Part shown: positions 25,949-33,889 of the stretch, piece by piece | Position numbering within the stretch: position 1 is the first letter of the stretch | Layout of the letters: every line of letters begins with the position of its first letter | NCBI RefSeq assembly: GCF_900129445.1 | Contig: NZ_FQVT01000005.1 | Coordinates: 186,001-250,000 of the forward strand | Direction: 5' to 3' | DNA from: Salegentibacter echinorum | Lineage (GTDB): Bacteria; Bacteroidota; Bacteroidia; Flavobacteriales; Flavobacteriaceae | DNA length: 64,000 nt | Made by a program: the position numbers and the translations under genes | Notes under the pieces: model-generated | Told to the model about the DNA's origin: nothing | Databases searched by the model: none | What the model saw: the letters and a program-made list of their open reading frames with translations, nothing else

Positions 25949-26397
25949 TGAGTAAGAACGCTCCTATAATTCCGGAGGAAATCGAGCTTTTCCATGTAGA
26001 GATTTTAAATAGTAAGATCAAAGAAGGGAAAAAACCTCAGAATCCATCTTACGATATTGATGTAGCTCATGAAACTGCTCATAATTTAAAAGATGAAAGG
26101 ATTAGAATAAAACTATTAATAAATTTATCTGATCAGCAAAAAAAAGAAGACGGAAATCAGTTGGACTTGGAAATAGATTTTCATTTCAAAATACAAAATT
26201 TGAAAAATTTCTATGATATTATAGAAGATAATACGCCGCGCTTTTCCGGAAACTTAATCGCTACTTTATTAGGTATTAGTTTTTCAACGGCTAGAGGAAT
26301 GCTTTATGAGCGCCTGGCCAGTACAAATTTTCAGGGTGTGATACTTCCAGTAATTTCACCAATAAAAATGTTAGGTACTAAGCGTAACGGAGAATAA
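25948..26397 (+). CDS. SecB-like chaperone of the TAC-type operon
   Basis: A 149-residue protein. The C-terminal part LIATLLGISFSTARGMLYER then LASTNFQGVILPVISPIKML matches the SecB end (helix with F-x-x-x-R-x-x-x, then G-x-x-P-P-L-x-L-x-P-I-N-F), and the preceding strands (IRIKLLINLSDQQKKEDGNQ, LDLEIDFHFKIQ) fit the SecB sheet. Stand-alone SecB-like genes beside a HigA-type antitoxin form toxin-antitoxin-chaperone systems, known best from Mycobacterium tuberculosis (Rv1955-Rv1957), where the chaperone protects the antitoxin. The gene order here, toxin, antitoxin, chaperone, is the same. Confidence 0.7.
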   Translation: MSKNAPIIPEEIELFHVEILNSKIKEGKKPQNPSYDIDVAHETAHNLKDERIRIKLLINLSDQQKKEDGNQLDLEIDFHFKIQNLKNFYDIIEDNTPRFSGNLIATLLGISFSTARGMLYERLASTNFQGVILPVISPIKMLGTKRNGE

Positions 26398-26480
26398 CAA
26401 TAATTTCCAAACGATTATAGGACTGCACATTTTACCAGCAGATTATTTTCTAAATTATAGTGAAAGAATTTAAAATATAA

Positions 26481-26533
26481 TATTTGGGGAATACAATCCC
26501 TAAAAATCATTATATTTGGGGAATACAATCCCT
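26481..26533 (+). promoter_or_regulatory. Duplicated promoter/operator block before the DUF4143 ATPase
   Basis: TATTTGGGGAATACAATCCC-T occurs twice, at 26481-26501 and 26513-26533 (period 32 bp). Each copy contains GGGA-ATACAA-TCCC, a small inverted repeat. The second copy is preceded by TATATTTG (26511-26518), which fits the -7 consensus and lies 20 bp before the ATG. Confidence 0.55.
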
Positions 26534-26537
26534 GAAT

Positions 26538-27653
26538 ATGATTAACAGAGTATTAGAAAGTAACATCAAAAACCGATTTGGAACAGGTAAAGCGATTTTC
26601 TTAATTGGTCCCAGACAAGTTGGCAAAACTACACTTTTTAATAAATTATTGAAAGGGGAAGAATATCTTTTCTTAAATGGAGATGATCCAACCGTTAGAA
26701 AACTCCTATCAAACCCCAACTTAGAACAACTCAAAAATATAATTGGGAGTCATAATACCGTTTTTATAGATGAAGCCCAGCGTATAGATAATATTGGGCT
26801 TACACTTAAGTTGATCACAGATCAATTAAAATCAGTTCAACTACTGGTTAGCGGCTCATCTGCCTTCGAATTAAACAATCAAACTCAAGAGCCTCTAACT
26901 GGCCGAAAATGGGAATACCAGTTGTATCCTATTTCCTGGGGAGAGTTTGAATCTAATGTAGGATTTCTTAAAGCAGAACAGCAATTGGAACTAAGAGTAA
27001 TATACGGGATGTACCCTGATGTGATTAATAATTTCGGAGAAGAAAAGGATATTTTAAAGCAATTAACCGATAGCTATTTATATAAAGATATTCTGAGTTA
27101 TGGCGGAATTCGTAAACCAGAGGTTTTAGAAAAATTACTGCGGGCTCTTGCTTTTCAAATTGGCAGTGAAGTTAGTTATAACGAATTAGCTCAATTACTG
27201 GGTATCGATAAAAAAACCGTAGCAACTTATATAGATCTTCTTTGCCAGGCGTTTGTAATATTTAAACTTACAAGCTTCAGTAAGAATTTACGGAATGAAA
27301 TAAAAACCAATCAAAAAATATACTTTTATGATACCGGTGTTAGAAATATGATAGTTGGCGATTTAAGTCCAATGAATGATAGGCAGGATAAAGGTAACTT
27401 ATGGGAAAATTTTTTAATTTCTGAGCGTCTAAAATACCGGGCTTACAATAACTCTTTAGCTAAAGGATATTTTTGGAGAACTGTACAGCAACAGGAAATT
27501 GATTATATTGAAGAGGAAGCGGGAAAATTGAAAGGTTTTGAAATTAAATGGAATCCAAAAAATAAGGTGAAAATTCCAAAGACTTTTCTAGAAGCTTACG
27601 ATGCCAAGGTAAATATCATTAACAGAGATAATTTTAGGGAGTTTTTGAAGTAA
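26538..27653 (+). CDS. AAA ATPase, DUF4143 family
   Basis: A 371-residue protein from the ATG at 26538 (an upstream in-frame start would place the repeat block inside the gene). Walker A GPRQVGKTTLF near residue 24, Walker B NTVFIDEAQRI near 75, the sensor LLVSGSSAFEL near 115 and PISWGEFES, then the C-terminal DUF4143 domain with a winged helix (YNELAQLLGIDKKTVATYID) and a nuclease-like fold end (GYFWRTVQQQEIDYIEEEAG, FEIKWNPK: a D-x-x-x ... E-x-K pattern). These ATPases are common in Bacteroidota; their role is not established, though the C-terminal pattern resembles a restriction-like fold. Confidence 0.85.
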   Translation: MINRVLESNIKNRFGTGKAIFLIGPRQVGKTTLFNKLLKGEEYLFLNGDDPTVRKLLSNPNLEQLKNIIGSHNTVFIDEAQRIDNIGLTLKLITDQLKSVQLLVSGSSAFELNNQTQEPLTGRKWEYQLYPISWGEFESNVGFLKAEQQLELRVIYGMYPDVINNFGEEKDILKQLTDSYLYKDILSYGGIRKPEVLEKLLRALAFQIGSEVSYNELAQLLGIDKKTVATYIDLLCQAFVIFKLTSFSKNLRNEIKTNQKIYFYDTGVRNMIVGDLSPMNDRQDKGNLWENFLISERLKYRAYNNSLAKGYFWRTVQQQEIDYIEEEAGKLKGFEIKWNPKNKVKIPKTFLEAYDAKVNIINRDNFREFLK

Positions 27654-27916
27654 AACTTTGATGTAAAGTAACATTCACTCGCTTTATCTTGTAGTACTGT
27701 CAGGTTTCTTAAACCAGGCCTTAGTAATCTTTACCGCCCAATTGTTTATTTTAATGCAATTTGGTATAGATTACTATAAAATCCAGGCTCATGAATAGTT
27801 AAACTTTAGTTAAAGGTGTCTAATTCGGGAGCACTCCAAAATGGTCTATGCGAAAGGCTCTAAAAACGCAGGCTAAGCCAAATTTAAAGTACTCCCACCT
27901 CGAGTACCACCAGGCT

Positions 27917-27944
27917 AAGCCGACTTTAACGAGTCGGCTTTTTT
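27917..27944 (+). terminator. Intrinsic terminator
   Basis: AAGCCGACT (27917-27925) and AGTCGGCTT (27932-27940) pair perfectly across a 6-nt loop, then TTTT. It lies 264 bp after the DUF4143 gene, with no other plus-strand gene between, so it may end an unrecognised small transcript. Confidence 0.7.
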
Positions 27945-28176
27945 ATTTTAGGTACAACCTTCAAGTGTTTTTTCAAATCATTCTCAAAAGCTGTGGCTAG
28001 ATGAAAGTTGCGGTCTATCTAAAAATTATAACTCCTGTTCAAATAGCAATGATTAAAATTAACCAGGATATCATAACAGCAATTTAGTTAAGAAAGAAGG
28101 TAATATAAGTACAAACTACATAAAAGGTAGATCTGGCGCTTTTTTGAAAAACCGATACCGCGATTCCTGAATAAAA

Positions 28177-28205
28177 CCGGTGTTGTAGTATAGACCGGAT
28201 TTTTT
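28177..28205 (+). terminator. Weak terminator-like hairpin
   Basis: CCGGT (28177-28181) and ACCGG (28194-28198) with a 12-nt loop, then A-TTTTTT. Short stem, so tentative. Confidence 0.4.
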
Positions 28206-28416
28206 GTTGAATTCTCAACCCTCTGGGCAGGATTCAGCAATTAAATTCAGAACTATCACTCTTACTCCCACCTTGCTCCTCATAAATTCAAGGCGTTTAC
28301 CGAAGAACCCCTTACTCCTTTCCCATAGTTAATACCGCGCACCTCAGACAGTTCCCGGTAGGTTTTTATCTTTTTTAACATTATTTGAATATATAATTTT
28401 TAATTTAGAAATAACT

Positions 28417-29817
28417 ATGGCTATAAGATTAGAACCTATATTAACCGAGGGCATTGCTCAAGTTTCATATTTTATATGTGACGATAGTTCAGGCTGTGCG
28501 GCAGTAATTGACCCGCGTCCCGATGCCGATATTTACCTTCAAAAGGGAAGAAAATATGGTGTAAGTATTACCCATGTTTTTGAAACCCACATTCATGCCG
28601 ATTTCCTGAGCGGTGCGCGGGAATTAGTAGCCCGCTGCAAAGGAAGTGCTAAGCTGTATGTAAGCGTTGAGGGTGGTGCTTCCTATGATTTTGAGCATCA
28701 ACCTATTCGCGATGGGGATGAGTTCGAATTTGGTGAAATCAAATTACAGGCAAAACATACGCCCGGCCATACTCCTGAACATTTATCCTATTTAGTATCT
28801 AGCACAGAAGAGGAAAAAGCCTGGGGTGTATTAACCGGGGATTCTTTGTTCGTAGATTCTATAGGACGGCCAGATTTACTGGGCGATGAAAAGACGGAAG
28901 AACTAACCAGGGCTCTTTACAACACCATGCGTAATTTTTTCTGTAAACTTGGAGATGAGATCATTATTTACCCCTGCCATGCAGCAGGTTCAGCTTGTGG
29001 TCCCAATATAGGTGACCGTATGCATAGTACGATAGGATATGAAAAGAAACATAATCCGTTTATGCAAATGGAGGATTACGATGAATTTAAAAAAGCTATT
29101 CAGGATAATGCGCCTCCTGTACCCTCTCATTATCCAAAAATGAAAAAACTCAACACTCAGGGACCGGAAATATTTGGTCATACCCCGCAGGTGCGTTCCT
29201 TAAATGTAGAACAGTTTGAAGAGGAAATGAATAATAAAGACACTGTGCTAATAGACACCCGGGATATGCTGGCTTTTGGCGGGGGTCATATAGAGGGCGC
29301 ACTTAATATTGGACAACGCTCCATATTATCGGTGTGGACCGGATGGCTAATAGATACTAACGCTCCCATTTTACTGGTTATGCCGCAAGACACAAATTTG
29401 GAACGAGTGGTGACTTTACTATGGCACACGGGACATACCAATATAAGAGGCTACCTGGGAGGGAGTATGCGCAACTGGCAGGAATCTGGCAAGCCAATTA
29501 AAAAATTACCCCAACTTAGCGTGCAGGAACTCAATCAAAAGAAAGAACAATATAAACCACTTGATGTACGTAAGAAAAAAGAATGGGAAGAAGGCAATAT
29601 TCCAGGTGCAACGCATATTTTTCTGGGAGAACTATTAGATAAGATCAACACATTAGAGAAAGAAGAAACCTATGCCGTGTACTGTGCCAGCGGTTATAGA
29701 GCTAGCATTGCAGCCAGTATTTTACAAAAAAACGGATTTAAAAAAATTCATAGTATTCCAGGCAGTTTTAAGGCGTGGAAAGCTGCTGATTTACCTATTG
29801 AAAATAAAAATAATTAA
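28417..29817 (+). CDS. MBL-fold hydrolase fused to two rhodanese domains (persulfide dioxygenase-like)
   Basis: A 466-residue protein. Metallo-beta-lactamase domain (1-245) with ETHIHADFLSG (His58, His60, Asp62), HTPGHTPEH (His114 region) and the metal-binding Asp in GDSLFVDSIGRPDLLG; this set, with G-R-x-D, is that of persulfide dioxygenases (ETHE1 type) rather than glyoxalase II. Two rhodanese domains follow: the first (about 255-355) has no catalytic Cys, the second (about 370-462) has the active-site loop CASGYRAS (Cys423). Such fusions oxidise or transfer sulfane sulfur. A DUF442-type phosphatase follows after 10 bp, a common partner in sulfide detoxification operons. Confidence 0.9.
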   Translation: MAIRLEPILTEGIAQVSYFICDDSSGCAAVIDPRPDADIYLQKGRKYGVSITHVFETHIHADFLSGARELVARCKGSAKLYVSVEGGASYDFEHQPIRDGDEFEFGEIKLQAKHTPGHTPEHLSYLVSSTEEEKAWGVLTGDSLFVDSIGRPDLLGDEKTEELTRALYNTMRNFFCKLGDEIIIYPCHAAGSACGPNIGDRMHSTIGYEKKHNPFMQMEDYDEFKKAIQDNAPPVPSHYPKMKKLNTQGPEIFGHTPQVRSLNVEQFEEEMNNKDTVLIDTRDMLAFGGGHIEGALNIGQRSILSVWTGWLIDTNAPILLVMPQDTNLERVVTLLWHTGHTNIRGYLGGSMRNWQESGKPIKKLPQLSVQELNQKKEQYKPLDVRKKKEWEEGNIPGATHIFLGELLDKINTLEKEETYAVYCASGYRASIAASILQKNGFKKIHSIPGSFKAWKAADLPIENKNN

Positions 29818-29827
29818 AAAATAAATT

Positions 29828-30280
29828 ATGAACCAGAACCAGGATATTAAGAACGTTAATAATGAAATTTCGGTGGCAACTTTTGACCCCGATGAAAACA
29901 GTTTTAAAATCTTTGCTGAAAAAGATTTTAAATCGGTTATTAATTTGCAGACCGATGATGAAGACCAAAATGTTTCTTCTAAGCAAGAGAAGGAACTGGC
30001 AAAAACCAACAATCTAGAATATCGTCAATTCCAGGTATCCAAAGACAACCTTTCTGAAGCTATGGTAGATGATTTCCGAAAAGAACTTGAAAACCTACCC
30101 AAACCCATAGTAGTTCATTGTAAATCTGGCAAACGCTCGGGAGCATTCGTTATGATGCATATTGGGTGTCAAAAAAACATGTCTGGAGAAGATGTGATTA
30201 AAGAAGCTGAAAATATGGGATTTGAATGTGATGTACCAGAATTAGCAAAATTCCTTAAAAAATATGTAAACGAACATTAA
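29828..30280 (+). CDS. DUF442/beta-lactamase-hydrolase-like phosphatase-fold protein
   Basis: A 150-residue protein. The segment IVVHCKSGKRSGAFV carries the dual-specificity phosphatase-like signature H-C-x4-R-S/G seen in DUF442 (beta-lactamase hydrolase-like) proteins, with the strand SVINLQTDDED before it. In other bacteria a DUF442 domain is fused to an MBL persulfide dioxygenase in the sulfide-responsive Blh protein; here it is a separate gene 10 bp after the MBL-rhodanese gene. I infer a shared role in sulfur stress. Confidence 0.75.
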   Translation: MNQNQDIKNVNNEISVATFDPDENSFKIFAEKDFKSVINLQTDDEDQNVSSKQEKELAKTNNLEYRQFQVSKDNLSEAMVDDFRKELENLPKPIVVHCKSGKRSGAFVMMHIGCQKNMSGEDVIKEAENMGFECDVPELAKFLKKYVNEH

Positions 30281-30622
30281 TAGCAATTAGAATAACAGCT
30301 CTCAAATATACCAGGAAAGGAGTATTCAATCTGCGGTACTTTTGGCCTCACGTACCTCCGGCTATTTCTCATTTCCGTGGCTTGCAAGGCTTAAAACCCT
30401 CTACCCTCTCGTTTACCTGGAGAATATGACCCAAAATCATGTTTTGCATTGGGTTTGTATAGCCTAGCTTAATAGGGAAGATGCAAGAGAACCAAATTAA
30501 TCAATTGAAATTAAATCGCTATCTTTTATTTTGATCTGAAAAAGATGCTTAAAAATTTTCGGCAATCTAGAGATGTACAAAATAGCATCATCAGCAAAAT
30601 AAAACTGAACATACATTAATTT
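30281..30622. other. Intergenic region, nothing recognised
   Basis: 342 bp. Contains a Bacteroidota-like CTTGCAAGGCTTAAAACCCT tract and short T-runs but no gene, repeat or terminator that I can defend. Confidence 0.4.
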
Positions 30623-31573
30623 ATGAACATATCGGTAGCGCAATTTCAACCCAAAGACGGAGATAAAAAATACAACCTATCCATAATTTATAAACTCGCA
30701 AAAAAAGCTAAATCTGAAGGAGCCGATCTAATTAGTTTTCACGAAATGTCGATTACCGCTTATACCTACACTAGGGATTTAAGCAAAAAAGAAATAACCG
30801 ATTTAGCAGAGGAAGTGCCTAATGGAAAAAGCACACAGGAACTAATTGCCATTTCCAAAGAGTTGGACATCCCGATTTTAGCAGGCCTGGTAGAAAAATC
30901 TAGAGACAAAATATTCAACACCTATATCTGTGTTACAAGGGATGGGGTAATTGCGAAACACCGGAAATTGCATCCTTTTATTAATAAGTATATGTCTGCC
31001 GGTAATGAATATTGCGTTTTTGATCTCTTGGGTTGGAAGTGCGGAATTTTGATCTGCTATGATAATAATGTAATAGAAAATGTAAGAGCGACAAGCCTCC
31101 TGGGAGCCGAATTGATTTTCGCACCCCATGTTACAGGCTGCACGCCTTCTGCTATGCCTCACAGAGACTATGTGGCAGACAAGTATTGGCAAAATCGTGA
31201 AAACGACCCTGTTTCATTACGAATGGAATTTGACGGTCCTAAAGGTAGGCGTTGGTTAATGCGTTGGTTGCCTGCAAGAGCTTACGATAACGGGGTTTAT
31301 TATGCCTTTACGAACCCGATAGGCTATGACGGAGAACAACTCAAAAATGGGAATTCAATGATAATTGATCCTTATGGAGAGGTTCTTTCTGAAATAAAAT
31401 CTTTTGAAAATCAAATAACAACTTCAAAAATCACAAAAGAAAAAATTGAGCTTTCAGGGGGGTATAGGTACAAAAAGGCCCGCAGACCGGAACTTTATAA
31501 AGATATAATTGGTCAAAATCACGAATCGGACACGAGCCCGGTATGGTTGAAGAAGGAAAAAGCCAAAGATTGA
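30623..31573 (+). CDS. Carbon-nitrogen hydrolase (nitrilase superfamily amidase)
   Basis: A 316-residue protein with the Glu-Lys-Cys triad in place: Glu41 (ISFHEMSIT), Lys115 (AKHRKLHPF) and Cys145 (GILICYDNN). The nitrilase fold is complete from NISVAQFQP to DPYGEVLSEI; the C-terminal 40 residues are an extension with YRYKKARRPELYKDIIGQN, common in the aliphatic-amidase and N-carbamoylase branch. It hydrolyses a C-N bond in an amide, nitrile or carbamoyl compound; the substrate cannot be told. It has no operon partner here. Confidence 0.9.
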   Translation: MNISVAQFQPKDGDKKYNLSIIYKLAKKAKSEGADLISFHEMSITAYTYTRDLSKKEITDLAEEVPNGKSTQELIAISKELDIPILAGLVEKSRDKIFNTYICVTRDGVIAKHRKLHPFINKYMSAGNEYCVFDLLGWKCGILICYDNNVIENVRATSLLGAELIFAPHVTGCTPSAMPHRDYVADKYWQNRENDPVSLRMEFDGPKGRRWLMRWLPARAYDNGVYYAFTNPIGYDGEQLKNGNSMIIDPYGEVLSEIKSFENQITTSKITKEKIELSGGYRYKKARRPELYKDIIGQNHESDTSPVWLKKEKAKD

Positions 31574-31688
31574 GCAAATGCTAATGCATAATTGAGTAAA
31601 CGAGTGATAACTTAAAGGCTGCCAACTAACTTTTGCTTATAGATTATCGGTTGTGCAAGTAGTCGCAGGACTTAAACAGGAGGACTAA

Positions 31689-32654
31689 AAATTAAGAGGT
31701 CTTAGCGCCACTAACGATAACATGATTTGGTCTTTAAATGCCAGGCCAATGCCGGGGATTCAGTTTAAGACGAATCGCCCCGTGATGATATTTCCTTATG
31801 ATGGGATTGCACTAGAGGCCTCCTGGAATGAATATTTAATGGGCAACGATAGGTTTGTTGCAGATACCAGGCTACATTATAAATATCTTAAATTAATTTA
31901 TACGAGTCCCCGGGAAGATATAGCCTTAAAATTTGGGTTTCACCACGCAGCACAATGGGCCGGGGACTCCCCAACAAATGGTTCGCAACCAAACAATTTT
32001 AAAAGTTATATTAAAATGTTTTTTGGAGGAGGCTTCGCTAATCAGTTGGGGATGTATGAATTTAGTTTTCAGAGGTCCTTAAAAGACAATTGGGACCTCA
32101 ATCTTACTTATAATTATATGTTTGAGACTTTGCAGGGTGGACAACTCTCCAATCTTCCGGATGGTCGCTACTCGGTATTTTTAGATTCCAGGACGGACCG
32201 CAGGCTGGTGAATGGAGTTTTATATGAATTTTACTATACCCGAAACCAAAATATACTCGCTAACTCTAATTTCCAAAATGAAGATTATTTTAATCACGCT
32301 ATATATCAATCTGGCTGGACCAACCAAAGACGAATTATAGGACTACCTTTCTTCGATTATGACGAGAAGCAAGATGCTGTAATTGGTAATAAGTTTGTAG
32401 CACATCACATTGGGCTTTCAGGACAATTTTTTAATTATTTTGAAACTTATCCCTATCAATTATTATTGAGCTATATCTATAAAGACGGCCGCCACGGAAC
32501 ATATTATACTCCATCTCGTGAGGTTTTCGCAGGCATGTTTAGTTTGGGAATTTGACGTAATTTTATTGATGTAGATGCACAAATTGGAATAGAGGTTAAT
32601 AATGTTGCAAATCCTATTTATGGAGTTGGCCTGCAGGTAAGAAAGCAATTTTAG
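31689..32654 (+). pseudogene. Decayed capsule-assembly Wzi-like outer-membrane protein
   Basis: The frame is open from 31689 (stop TAA at 31686) through a TGA at 32553, then continues in frame to TAG at 32652 as RNFIDVDAQIGIEVNNVANP...VRKQF, a typical last barrel strand ending in Phe. The readable part, with ARPMPGIQFKTNRPVMIFPY, HYKYLKLIYTSPREDIALKF and LGMYEFSFQRSLKDNWDLNL, resembles the Wzi family of capsule-binding beta-barrels in Bacteroidota. Both the N-terminal half with the signal peptide and the intact C-terminus are missing, so it is a pseudogene. Confidence 0.65.
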
Positions 32655-32799
32655 CACTTATTTCTTCCTAAAGCTTAAATAGTTTACCACTTTCCCCCTG
32701 TCCCCTATTCAAACTGAAATTCATAAAAATATGCAAGTAAGGTCCTGGCTATAACTCTATAATAAATCAAATTGTCCCGCTGAGCATTAATCGAAGTAC

Positions 32800-32885
32800 A
32801 GCTATGGAAATTATGAGCAAATAGAGCATAAAATAAACGAGTTTGAGTGCATCATTACCTGGTTAAATTTTACTAGATTAAATGC
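32800..32885 (+). repeat. Dispersed repeat, copy 2 (first copy 4321-4420, inverted)
   Basis: AGCTATGGAAATTATGAGCA, AACGAGTTTGAGTGCATCAT and CTGGTTAAATTTTACTAG follow the same order as the minus strand of 4321-4420. The intervening block ATAGAGCATAAAATA corresponds to GGAAATAGATCGGAAAATG in copy 1. Confidence 0.6.
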
Positions 32886-32914
32886 GTGAGTTAACAATTA
32901 GTTTCAATAAATGA

Positions 32915-32950
32915 AAAACCTTCATAAACTTTAATTTTTATGAAGGTTTT
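32915..32950. terminator. Bidirectional terminator
   Basis: AAAACCTTCATAAA (32915-32928) and TTTATGAAGGTTTT (32937-32950) form a perfect 14-bp stem with an 8-nt loop; T-runs end the stem on both strands. It separates the Wzi remnant from the end of the iron-uptake operon. Confidence 0.8.
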
Positions 32951-33125
32951 GCTGAATTTATCTTCCAGCTATCCTTAAAATAAACTACCCGGGGGGAAGC
33001 CCACGAGGTATTATAGATAGTAGGAGTATTATTTTGATTTCGAGACAAGCTTCGTAGCATTATAATCTCAATTATCGAGTAATCAAATACGGGTAATAAG
33101 TTAGGATTAGATTAAGAGAATCACA

Positions 33126-33845
33126 TTATTCCTGCACCAATTTTTGCGTGGCAACGCGCCAAACCGATTTATACGGGGCTTTTTGGGTATTCCCTTTTTC
33201 TTCCGGATGGTAGGTCGTGGCCTCAAAAAAATAGTTTCCTTTTTCTGAAAAATCTACCTCAACAATTCCTGCTACATTGCTTTTTAAATCTTCGGTCTTT
33301 CCGGAAGGATAAAAAATTGTCACTGTAACCCCCTCCTTTAATTTTCCTTTAAAATATGTCTTGAGTTGTTTTTTCCCTGGTTGCTTACTTTCAAAATCCT
33401 CTAGCAATATAAGCTCTGGACTTTCTGCCGTAACGACTGATGTTTCCTTTTTACTCCCTACAATTACCTGTGCAAATGCATTAAACTGGTAATCGGTCCC
33501 GTCACCGGGATCTTCAGCTATATGGCTTATCTCCAGACGGTGTATTCCTTGCTCTTTAGGTGTAAAATTAGCTCGATAAACGTCATCACCGGTTTCGGTT
33601 TTTAGCTGAATTCTTTCTCCGGTAGGCTTTACGAGCCAGAGTTGAAAATCTGCTACATTAGAGTACCAATCGGCTACTTTTTCTAAGCTTCTGTCCTCAA
33701 ATTCGCTATAATAAACCCGAACTTCATGATTTTTACCAATTTCCCCCGCTTTTCCGGTATCTATTACCAAAGCATGAGCCTGAACAAATGTTATATTTAA
33801 AAGCATTAGCGCAAAGGCCAACAGAAATGATTTTATATTTTTCAT
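33126..33845 (-). CDS. DUF4198 periplasmic protein, last gene of the iron-uptake operon
   Basis: A 239-residue protein with a signal peptide (KNIKSFLLAFALMLLNITFV, then QAHA). The mature N-terminus HALVIDTGKAGEIGKNHEVR and beta-rich body (residues 25-125 and 150-235) match the DUF4198 family, which commonly appears next to iron-transport genes. It starts 44 bp after the PepSY gene, so it is the last gene of the operon. Role probably periplasmic metal or siderophore handling; not proven for the family. Confidence 0.75.
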   Translation of the reverse strand: MKNIKSFLLAFALMLLNITFVQAHALVIDTGKAGEIGKNHEVRVYYSEFEDRSLEKVADWYSNVADFQLWLVKPTGERIQLKTETGDDVYRANFTPKEQGIHRLEISHIAEDPGDGTDYQFNAFAQVIVGSKKETSVVTAESPELILLEDFESKQPGKKQLKTYFKGKLKEGVTVTIFYPSGKTEDLKSNVAGIVEVDFSEKGNYFFEATTYHPEEKGNTQKAPYKSVWRVATQKLVQE

Positions 33846-33889
33846 ATTTATTAATTTTATCGCGAAGGAATTTAAAAAGTTTATTCCTT

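Larger units (their letters stand above)
27654..28416. other. Intergenic region with two terminator-like hairpins
   Basis: 763 bp with no supported gene. CAGGCTAAGCC occurs twice (about 27881 and 27911). Two hairpins followed by T-runs are listed separately. This region marks the right edge of the accessory island by gene content. Confidence 0.5.
32655..33125. other. Intergenic region with dispersed repeat and bidirectional terminator
   Basis: 471 bp between convergent units. It holds copy 2 of the dispersed repeat (about 32800-32885) and the hairpin at 32915-32950. No gene seen. Confidence 0.6.

Noticed and set aside
26484-26537. Extended N-terminus of the DUF4143 ATPase
   Set aside because: The extension is coded by the duplicated promoter block, and the ATPase domain starts normally from the Met at 26538.
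28417-29817. Glyoxalase II (hydroxyacylglutathione hydrolase)
   Set aside because: The D-x-I-G-R-P-D segment and rhodanese fusion point to the persulfide dioxygenase branch.
30878-31192. 104-codon minus-strand frame inside the nitrilase gene
   Set aside because: Shadow; covers the catalytic Cys region of a clear amidase gene.
4244-32660. Integrase, tRNA or att site bounding the accessory region
   Set aside because: I looked for a tyrosine recombinase, a tRNA gene and direct att repeats at both edges and found none, so I do not call an integrative element.
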